Source: Gordius sp. MW1 (Eukaryota > Nematomorpha > Gordioida > Gordea > Gordiidae). Taken from it: a stretch of DNA of 64,000 bases. A program made the translations under genes and the position numbers. Location of the stretch: positions 22,280,001-22,344,000 of the forward strand of contig OZ038530.1 of the NCBI GenBank assembly GCA_964036665.1. Direction: 5' to 3'. This document shows positions 33,888 to 45,800 of this stretch, piece after piece. Within the stretch, counting starts at the first letter, position 1. Each line of letters begins with the position of its first letter. A model generated the notes under the pieces. It was not told the origin of the DNA. It did no database searches and was given only the letters and a program-made list of their open reading frames with translations.

Positions 33888-36800
33888 GTAATCAACAAAA
33901 ATACATGATATAAAATCATTTTAGGTGATGCCTGTAATCTTTATGGATTCACTTGCAACAGATATACAGATGATAAAGGCATTAAAAGATATAAATTGGA
34001 CAAAAACAAAGCAATATTTTGTAGAGTTCAAATGATTATGTGCAATACTATAATTATTGTGTTTAAGGATGGAGGAGGCCTACCCTTTCCGTTAAAAGTA
34101 AAAACATTGTATTGCCTTCAACTTGCATTTGATCCCAATCCTTACAATCGCATGCTTGGGTAAAGTATTTTAAATTACTAATATACATGTTTATAGTGCA
34201 TTAACAAAATTGGCCTTACCTACCTCAGGATACCCAGGAAAAGATATAATTAAAATGGCTTTTGAAGAAAAAGGTAAGAAACTCAGTTTTAGTTTATAAT
34301 TAAGTAAAACCTTGCTTAGTAATTTATTATGTTAAGAAGTGGCTTTTGGCTTGAATAAATTATAAAATTTCCAGCTGTCATTTGTTTTTCTAATTAAATT
34401 GAATAAAATTTTCTATTAATTATGTGATAAAATTCAATAATTAACTTAAAATTTTAGCTAGTGAGCATAGTGGTAAAAAAAATTCCTCCTTAAATAATAC
34501 ATTCTTTTCTTTGTGCATATCATTTTTATCGACTCTAAAATTTAAGGTACTAAAATCCATTTTTTTGTGATAATTTGGAACATGCCTTCTTGGGTCATAT
34601 AAACACATAAATTCAACAAAGGGTTGTAGACACCCCATAAAGAGGAAAAATAATTTAAAAACAACTAACACAAAATTAATATAAAAATTTGGTCGGTAAA
34701 TTTTAAAAATTTCATGTACAAGTTTAAATTTGTGAGAAAAAAAATTTATTCATGAATCTTCCGTGACCGTTTGTGTCAATTTTAAATTGACGATGGAATT
34801 TTATATTTTTTAAAATTCTTTCCCTGGCCAAGGAATAAAAAGTATATGTATGGTAGAGGCCTGCACGGGTCACGTTAAAAAATTTCGGGTTCGGGTTGAA
34901 AATTTTAGAATGCATTCGGGTCGGGTTGGATTTATATGAATCTTACATTACAAAATGAACGAAACGTATTTGTTAAATTAATGCTATTATCTATAATTTT
35001 TGTAAAACAATATCGAATTGTATAACTAACTATAATCATTCATTCATATAATGAATTTCCTTTTCTATTTTTTTAATTCGTTTAATTTGGAGGCAAATTT
35101 AAATTTAAAGCTGAATCACGAAAGGTAAAATATTAACAAATGAGTTTTTATTATTGTTTATAGTCTATAAAGTAAATTATAAATTCAACTACATAAAGAT
35201 TAGTTAAATATTCAATTAAAGAAGGTCAAATTTACGCCGCGAAATTGTAGACGTCACAATATTTATACATATAATTATAGTAAATCAATTTAATAAATTT
35301 AGTAATCAAATTTTTTATGATCATTTCTATCGAATAAATTTTTCATCCTCATATTTTTCTACTTGGTCGAGTCCGGGTTGAAAATTTAAAAACGCTTTCG
35401 GGTCGGGTTCGGGCTGAAAATTTAAAAAAGCTTTCAGGTCGGGTTTGGGTTGAAATTTTAAAAACGCTTTCGGGTCGGGTCGGGTTCGGGTTAAAAAAAA
35501 GTGACTTTGCAGGCGCCTCTAATGTATGGTAAGTGTTGTAAAAACTGTTGGGATTTGTTGTCGACTAAACATAAATAGACGAAAGATTTGTTGGTCGATT
35601 TTTCTTTGTGGACCATTAGACTTAGTCGAAATTTGAAAAGCAGCCCAGAGTGGACCGTTATTCCTAGATGAAACAAAGAGGTCGGCCAAACAAAAACCAG
35701 CCATTTTTATAACACTAAAGTAGGTAGGTATGGAGGTAGTAGCTTTATGTAAGATGTTTAAAAGTTCTAAATCTTAATAGTAATACGTGTTTTTTAGTTT
35801 TCGTAGTTATTGTTGAATCATGTTCAAAATAACGACAGTATCATAATAACGACAACCATAAAAAATTAGTATTTAATATATTAAGTATGTATAAATTGCT
35901 TTTATATTATTACATATAGTTTATTATATACACTTAATTATATAGCACCCTTTACCAGACTAACTTGTAATACTTAATTATATAATTTAGTATTGAATAT
36001 ATTTCAAGCTATACTCCTCATGGAATGCACAAGTATATAACACTTAATAAGATTAAGTAATTTTATAATAACTTTTCTTTGTTAATTATATAATTTAGTG
36101 TATTATAATAAGTATGTAGAAATTGCTTATATATAATTCTATATATTTATTATATACATATAATGGTTGTCAGTATTATGATACTGTCGTTATTTTGAAC
36201 AGAAGCGTTATTGTTTCATTTTTTAGTTAAAGAAAAAACATTTTATCGCTAGCGCTACATAGGGGTTTGAATAGGGGCCCTCGCGAAAAGTTAAAAAATG
36301 CTTATATAAAACTTTTATCCGAATCAAATATAAAATTATTTTTAAATTAAAGGAGGGGGGGCAGCTCCCTTTGCCATCTTTTTATAATTTTAGACAAATA
36401 AACTCGTTTAGGAAAAGATAACATTTTGCAAAAATTAAAGGGCTATCCCAAATAGAGTGTTAGTTCTCAGTTTTTTAAGCTAAATAGGGGAAAATATATA
36501 TGTGAGTGAACCCAAATTTTCACATGGCACTTCAACAATGCCTTTAAAATAATGCTAGAATTAGCACCATGGTAAAAATAATTTATTTTTCACTTGCCTT
36601 CTCTCATCTCATGCATGATTTATGAACCAGAAGCACCCTCCCCCCATTCATTATTTTAATCTAGCTCAGGCCAGACTTGAGACAAAAAAGACTTGTGGAT
36701 TATATTATATATGGGCATAGTATAAAAGAAAATAGCATTGGCTTTGTTGTTTTTGTTGAAATATTAGTTATATTTTTCACTTTTTTTAGGTAAGGGTGGG

Positions 36801-39800
36801 GGGGGGGTGGAGGAATTAGCAGGGTATGAATGCAAAATTATGTATATTCTCTCCAAGTTTTTTGGGCTACCAATTTTTATTATAGAAAAGAATAGGAATA
36901 GAAATAATGTGGGACGGAATTTATAGATTGAAAAGTTTTAATTTGATAAAATTGCGAAATATTGTAAAAATTAAATTAAATTATACAAACAAATAAAGGG
37001 CGTAGCCAGCATTGGAATTAGAGGGGGCCAATATGATTTAGGGTGGGGCAAAAGGATCATTTATTTGTAATTTTAACCATAATTATAATGATTTTCAACA
37101 AACTTTTGGATTTAGAGGGGCAACCGCCCATCCCTGCCCCCAATGGCTACGACCATAAAAATTAATGGTAAAAAATTGAAGCTAAAATAAATTTCGCTTC
37201 CTTTACTTTAACGCGTAATGTTTTTTTGCAAAAATTTTCATATTAAATACTTTTTTAAAGCAAAAAAAAATTAGATTGAAAACATTGATTCTAAGCCGAA
37301 TTATCTAACCGAATTTAAAATTTTTAAATTGTATATAGATATTGTAACATCCGTTTTTTCCAAACTTAATAAGCAACATCAAGGGCGTAGTCAAGGGGAG
37401 GCAGGGAGGGGTGGCTGCCCCCCCCCCCCTTTAAATCCCTAAATTCTTTAAAATTCAATATATAATTATGGCTAAAATTTCAAGAAATTGCCATTTTGCC
37501 CCTCCCTAAATCATAATTGCACCCCCCCCTCTAGTTCCAATAATGGCTACGCCCATGAACATCATAATATATAGATTTTAATTACTTTTGTTCACCACAA
37601 TATGCTCGATTTGGGGTCTCAGGGACCCCATTTGACCAAGGAAAATCGTAAAGCAGTCAAGCCGACACATTCATAATTAAACCCACCCAAATATTAATTT
37701 CAACCGCCCCTCCCCCTAGTTAAATAATTCAGTGCTAGATTTTATATTGAATTAAACTTTATATCATTTAACGATTTTTTACGAAAAATCTCGAAAAAAA
37801 TGCAAGCGAATTTGGGCGTAGCCAGGGGGGAGGGGCAGGGAGAGGCGGTTGCCCCCTCTAAATCTAAACATCCTTTAAAATTTAATATGATTATGGCAAA
37901 AGTTTCAAAAATTATCATTTGACCCCCCCCCCCCCTCCCTAAATCATTATTGACCCCCTCTAAATCCAATCCTGGGGCTACGCCCATGCATAGAGAACTG
38001 CAAAGTCACTTTTTTTTCAACCCGAACCCAACCCGACCCGAAAGCCTTTTTAGTTTTTCAGCCCGAACCCGACCCGAATGCATTTTAAAATTTTCAACCC
38101 GGCCCGACCCGGAAGAGTTAAAAAAATTTAACCGAATTCCTTTTGAACGTGTTTCAAATTTTGGTATCCAACTCCAAAAAAATCTTAGATATTTTATGAG
38201 ATTATGGCTAAAATTAAAAAAATGGTGCCTTAATATTATTGCTCCCCCCCTCTCATTTTAATTTCCCACGAGGGTGTTTAAAATTTAATCGACAAATTTA
38301 AGTGCGATTTTCGAAATTAATTGATTCCACTGATTTTGATTACTAAATTTATTTTAATGATTTGTTATAGAGATATATATATATATGATAGCATACAATA
38401 TATGGTCACATTCAATTTAAAATACAGAGTTTTGCAAATGTTTATTTAATTAATTTAAAGATAATCTTATTTGTTTTATGAATATATATTTATGTAGTTT
38501 AAATTAATAATGAACTACAACTTCACACTATACAATTTAAAAATATTATTTGTTGATAAATTTTACCTTTCACGAGCCAAATTTAAATTTGCGTCCAAAT
38601 TAAAACAATCAGATTTAAAAAAACAAAAGAAATTTTAATTAACTTAATGAATGATCTTCAATTATAAATTTCGATATTTATTAAAAAAATATTATATATA
38701 ATAGCATTATTTTTAAAGATATGTCCCGTGTATTCTGCAATTTAAGATTCATAACCCTTGACCCGACACTTTAAATCCAACCCGACCCGAAGACATTTCA
38801 AAATTTTCAACCCGAATCCGACCCGATCACCCGTGCAGTTCTCTACCCATGCATGCGAACAAGTTTATATTGCCGTGCAGGACGAGAGGCTTGCAAAATC
38901 CCTTTTTTTAAACGTAGCCCCATCTGTAAAGTATTCAAAATCTCCAAGGCGTCGAAATTTTTTTAATTTATCCGACCCGAGAGTATTTTAAAATTTTCAG
39001 GACCCGAGGTCGCGGTTTTGGTCAGCCATGTGGACGACCTCTGCTCTGCACGACTCTTTGGTAAAATGCACGTATTTTTTAAGATAAAAACTGTTACCCG
39101 CGAGACAAAGATGCGCTAGAAGTCCCAAAAAGTGGATATTTTAATGAAAAGTTGGATGATTGTCAAAAAAATGCTGTTAATTATTGCGTTAACATGTTGT
39201 ATGCCGAACCCATTCAAACACCCCTGTCAGTAGTTCATGGGTGTCCTGGATCTGGAAAAACTACAGTGGTCATTGAATTAATTCGGCAAGCCATACAAAA
39301 TAACAATTTTAAAGTAAATTTTTTATAATTATTTGTAAAATTGATAAAAATATATATTTAAGTAATGTTTCATTTATATATCTATTTTCATCTCTAAGTA
39401 CTAAAATAAAAGTCCAATTTATTAATTAAAAAAAGGTTATAATATGCTAAAAAATTTATATTTTGTTCAATATCTCTAGGTCAAAAAATAAATGTAGGGA
39501 CCGCTGCCCCCCTCTAAATCCAAAAAGTCTTCAAATTGAATATATTTTTGGCTAAAATTACTGAATATTACATTTTGCCCCTCTCTAAATCCAATCCTGG
39601 CTACGCTCATGATGATTATCAATATCATATGTTTTAAAATAAATATTTTCCCAAATTAAATTTGATTTCCTAATTGTGTTTTGTAAAGGTATTGGTGTGT
39701 GCAGCGTCTAATGCAGCGGTTGACAATATAGGAGATAGACTGCTAAGTGAAATGGGCCTCCTAAAGTTAACGCTAAATGGACTTGAACACAATTCAGAAA

Positions 39801-42800
39801 TACTGAGCCTTAGATTAAGTAGAGTTGGCAATTTTAACCGTTTTAAAAGCCCTTACATGAAAGGATATGCCTTTGATGTCGAAATTCATCGAACCTTATT
39901 TGAAGTAGTTTAAATTTTTTTTTCTTCTCAAATTACCAAAAGGAATACAAATTTTGAGTTGTTTACCAAAATTAGTGTTGTAAAAACGGCTGGGTTTTGT
40001 TTGGCCGACGTCAAACCTTTGGTCTGTTTATGTTTAGTGGACCAAACGAAACTTAGCCGTTTTCACAACACTAGCCAAAGTATTATTATTATTATTATTA
40101 TTAAATTGGATTTAATTTTTAAATTTTTAAAGGAAATACAACATAATAAGCAGCCGATCCACACTTTTAACGTTGTAATAGCGACTCTGATAGGAATTGG
40201 AAAATACATTGATCTGTGGCCATCATGTTTTCTCAAGCCAAAATTTGATTTACTTATCATTGACGAGTGTGGACAAGTATGCATTATTATATATTCATCA
40301 TAAGTAATGTTTAATTTGAATCTAAAGTCTGTTGTGCTTTCAATTAGTGTTGTAAAAACGGTTGGGGTTTGTTTGGCCGACCTGACTAACGGTCGGCTCT
40401 GGTCTGTTTTTCAAATTTCGACTACGCCTAGAGGTCGACTAAGAAAAATAAGCCAAAAAACCGTTAGTCTGTTTATGTTTAGTCGACACGAACCAAATGT
40501 CGATCAAACAAAACGCAGCCGTTTTTACAACACTACTATCAATTTTCCGATGAGTCCATATGAGTCGTACATGTTTAACCCTAGGCTAAGTTAGATATGA
40601 CATTGTTAAAATATACAAAAAAAAAATTAATGTTTTTTGACCATTTTAAAGTTAAGTCGAGTTTAAAGGATAAATTATAATTAAAATGTTAATTTCTAAA
40701 TATTTAAAATTTCCCTTTTGAAATTGAATTAGGCATTCGAAGCCGCTTGTTGGATACCCTTGTTATACGTTAAACGATGCGTATTAGTTGGGGATTACTT
40801 ACAGTTGCCCCCTACGGTTTTATGTCCAAAGTATAATTTTTCAAAAAAAATGAAAAAAAAACAATTTGTATAATTATATGGCTTGCCCCTCTCTAAAGCA
40901 TTATTACCCCCCCCCCTTGTGATCCAATCACAAATTTTTTCATCTTTTAAATTGAGAAAATGTGATAAAAATCTTCATTGTATCTCCTTTAACAAGTATT
41001 TGGTTCCTCAGTCGTGGGGTTTGTTTTGATGAGTTTCTTCCATCTCGATCGGGTTTAATCTCTTTCTAGATTTCATAACTTTGTCCATTTGCCCTTTCCA
41101 CGTGACACGAGGTCGTCCTCTTCCTCTCTTCCCCGGCACCTCCATGTCCTCAATACCTTTTGAGTCCCTTCTTAGTAGTGTTGTTAAAACGGCTGGGTTT
41201 TGTTTGGAAGACCTTTGCTTTTGGTTGACTAAACAGAGCAGACCTGGGCCTATTTTTCTTAGTAGCCTATACAGACCAAAGATTATGTGGTCAAACCTTT
41301 CTGTTTACCTTTTGTCGACCAAACGAAACCCTGCCGTTTACAACACAGCTTCTTAGTATATGCCCATACCACCCTAGCCGATTTTCGTTAATCATGTCCG
41401 CCATAGGTTGAATACCCATTTTTGTCATGACAACGTCATTCGTCATATGGTCGAGAAACATTTTAATATATGAATTTTATATAATTTCAGAACAAAAAAG
41501 TATTAATAATAATTAATTAATGCATATTTATAATATTTTTGGGGGAATCTCGATATTTAGAGCTAATACGATAGATGGGCTGCAAATTTCAATGATGGAA
41601 CGGATTATATCTTTGTATAGAAAAAACCTGAGAAAAGATAGTGATAAAATATCGTTCGTCATCAAATTGAACGTACAGTACCGGATGAATAGTATAATTG
41701 CAGAATTTATATCGGAGAGGTTGTACGAAAATTCAATAATAACGCCAACTAGCATAGCTAAAATTACTTTAAGGTATGCTAAAAAATGCTTATTCTTTCT
41801 TTAATTTTATAATCTTTGTTAGAGAACTGCAAAGTGACTTTTTTTCAACCCGAGCCCGACCCGGTGTCGGGTCCGGGTAGGGTTTGGGGTCACCAGTGCA
41901 GGTCTCTATTCTGTGTGGAAAAAGCAATTTATTTTATTTTTTTGTTCAAATGCAAGAATTCAGTTTTGTTGTTCTAGTTACCTATGAGATGTAGTATATT
42001 ATGCATGTATTTTTACTATTAATTATTTAATTTTACCTAATATATAAAATTCTCGTGTCACGGTGTTTGTAATTAAACCCCTCCTTGACCCAATTTAAAG
42101 AAAAATTATGCGAATATTTGGTAGGTCTGAGAATAGGTTTTAAACTATATTTTAAATCTCTAAGTAATAAGACGATCCAGTTTTTTTGTTTTATATGTTT
42201 TGACACTTAACAAAATGTCAATCATAAGCAACTTCATGACGTCATCAGTAATTTTTTTATACGTTTTGACACTTAATAATACATGTCGATCATAAGCAAC
42301 TTCATGACGTCATACATAGATACTGTAAAATGCGACAATTTAAATAATCTTTTATATATAAAAAGGCTGAATAACTCTACTTATACAAATACCAATAGTA
42401 TGGGCGTAGCCTGCATCAGAATGTGAGGGGGGGGCAAAAATATAGGGAGGGGTAAAATAATATTTTTGACAATAATTTAGCCATTATTTTAGGAAGCTTT
42501 AAAAAGTTTTTGGACTTATAGCCCCTGACTACGCTTTTGCCATATATCATAAATACCATTTTGTTTTAACTTTATTATCAAAATTATCACTGCGAGCACT
42601 ATTTTCTACCTAATAAAAAAGAAAACATTTGGAGTGATGAACATACATAATATAATTTTATCCGCAAGCAAGGCACACCGATGCATGCCCCGGTTTATTC
42701 AAATCAAACATTTTGAGTTACAGTCAAGGTTTTGTGCATATTTGGTAGATGTGAGAATAGGTCGTAGTAAACTATTTTTTAAACTCCTAAGTGATAAATC

Positions 42801-45800
42801 GGTCCAGTAGTTTTGTTTTTTTAATTTTGTTTGACACCTAATCAAATATCAATCATACCAAACTTCATGTAATTTTGCATTTTATACTTTACTAGCTGAC
42901 CCGGCAAACGTTCTTTGCCGGGTGTGGGGATGTGGTTATGATTGAAATAGGAATCGAGCTTTGTGACAATGATGTCCTATAAAATGGCAATACATGAATT
43001 ATTTATTTATTTCATCCTTTATACTTTATTAAATTAACAAATATATCTTAAAATACCTTTTTTGATAGCTATTAATCTTTAAGTGCGATCGAGTATACAT
43101 TATTTTGGTTAGTCCGTCTTTAGCCAACACAAACAAACTGGATGGTTTACCCACGCGAGAACATGCCACGTATAGCTGTCCCTGGGAAAAGCATGTTGTG
43201 CCCAAATCTAATCCACAAATAGACATCGTTTGGCCTTGCGCATTGTCATTGCGAATGAAATCTAATTGGAAATTGAATGCGTTTGAATTCTCGACACATC
43301 TGTGGGAATCATAGGGATTCGTGGTAGCACATTTTTACCTCGAAACTTGCCATTCAAACTGCTCACTTCGATAACGTTTTTCATTAATTTGTTAATGACT
43401 AATCGTGTGCCATTGCACAGCCGTGGTGGTTTTAAATTACCGGAGATCTAATTACATTGTAAATGGTGCGGTGGCATGCCTGGCAAATCCAATAAATTCA
43501 AAAACTCAATTGGATAATTTACAGCTTCGTTAGCATCGCAAATTGTATCGACAAATTTGTATGACACCAAGTCACCTGGCAACAACTGTTGTATCTTGGA
43601 ATTTAAACCATTGACGTCCACATTTTTTGCTGACAATATTGCTCTTTCTGCCAGCCAATCAAGATTTTGTATTGTGTGCATAGATCTGGAAATATGTGGT
43701 CGATGAGAGTATTTAGCGAGTCGACTGTCCAGAAATCCAAAGGTATTTTTATGCATCCAGTATTTTCACGTAAGGCAACTTTTTCATCCCCCATATCTAA
43801 CGGTTGTTTTGAGAATGTTTCAGCGGATGGATCTTTAAGCATATGGTGCATGTTTACTTTCAGTTCTAATTTTTCAATATTACACCATAGTGACGATGAT
43901 TTTAAGGAAGCGTTGATCTCATCAGCCTGCGTTGAACGTGGAAAGACGGGAAGTGTTTGTCAAAATCACGTGAAAGGATTAACAGAGTGCCGTCAAATAG
44001 TTTGTCGTCGTTTTTATATCCCTCAATGTCCTGTCTATTGCCTCAAGGGAATGTTTGTGTGCCATACATTCATCCCGGATGATAACTTTACACCGTTTGA
44101 ATACTGTGGCCATGTACGATTGTCTTTTGTTGCATTCTGCGTCTGGATTATTTTGAATATTCAGTGGCAGTTTAAATGATGAATGCGCTGTTCTGCCTCC
44201 ATCTAATAAAGTTGCTGCAATGCCAGATGATGCAACGGCCAATGCGATGCCATTTTTTGATCGTATCTAGCGAAAACAACAGTTGTTGCCAGGTGACTTG
44301 GTGTCATACAAATCTGTCGGTACAGTTTTCGATGCTAACGAAGCTGTAAATTATCCAATTAAGTTTTTGAATTTATTGAATTTGTCAGGCAGGCCACCGC
44401 ACCATTCACAATTGAAGGTTGGATTTCCGGTAATTGTGCTTCTTTGAACCCATCACGGCTGTGCAATGGCACACGATTAGTCATTAAAAATTTAATGAAA
44501 AACGCTATCGAAGTCAGCATTTTGAATGGCAAGGTTCGAGGTGAAAATGCATTGCTGCCACGAATCCCTATGATTTCCACAGATGTGCCGATTGAAATCA
44601 AACTCATTCAATTTCCAATTAGATTGGCATTCGCAATGACAATCAATAAGGCGCAATGCTAAGCGATGTCTATTTGTGGCTTAGATTTGGGCACATCAAG
44701 CTGCTATACGTGGCATGTTCTCGCGTGGACAAACCATCCAGTTTGTTTGTGTTGGCTAAAGATGGGCTAACCAAAAATATTGTATACTCCATCGTATGTT
44801 GAATTATTATTTAATTGCCATAATTCGATGTATATATAGCTATCAAAAAATGTAATTCAAAATATATTTGTTAATTCAATAAAGTATAAAGAATGAAATA
44901 AATAAATGATTAGTGTGTATTGTCATTTTATAGGCCATCATTGTCACAACTTTTCATTCTTATTTCAATCATAACCACATCCCCACATACATATAGCATT
45001 TTCTAGAAATAGTGTATATAGCAAAACGACCTTTGCCGGGTGAGCTAGTAATTATATAATATTTGTGTTAGGGGGTTAGAACTTAAATCAAAAAAAAATC
45101 AATGATCATGTTGAATTTTGATTTGCCTATGCAAAATTAATGATAAACCGCTAGATTTATGCAAAAAATAATTCATATAAAGTCCTAATTGTCCTTTAAA
45201 CTACTAGAAGCAATCGATAGTATGAAAGGAATGTTCAATATTCTTAACTCAATTGTAGTATATTATTATATTTGGAAATAATTTTAAAAAAAAATTAAAT
45301 TACCAAGAATAACAACAGCGACTTACCCTAAAATTATTATGTGTAATACAGAGATTTGTTGCCAAAATCTAAATGCCAAGCCGGAGCTGCCTATGATTAT
45401 GGGCCACTTGTTTTAGTAGACACTAGCCTAATGTTTGAAAGTTTAGCATGGCCTAAAGCCCCTTGCTCATTAAACATGCTTAAACTGGTAGAAAATAGGG
45501 AAGCTAAGCCTTTTGGTGACCGAAGATTTTCAAAATCTAGCGGTAATATGCTTGAAGTAGAACTAGTTTTTCAGCATTTGCAGAGACTGCTTAGGTATAA
45601 TAGGTTTTCCGTTGGATTGAGTCCCGAAGATATTGGTATCATTTCTCCTTACTTATATCAAGTAAATGCATCATTTTAAGTTATAATTTCATTATTTTGC
45701 CAAGTTTTTTTTCATTTTATGCCAATTTTTAATTGTTTAAGTACCTAAATGCTCTTAGGTTTAAATATTAAATTAATATAATTACGAAGGTTTTAATTTT

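Noticed and set aside
43667..44179. 170-codon plus-strand open frame
   Set aside because: Antisense shadow of the minus-strand PIF1-like helicase remnant.
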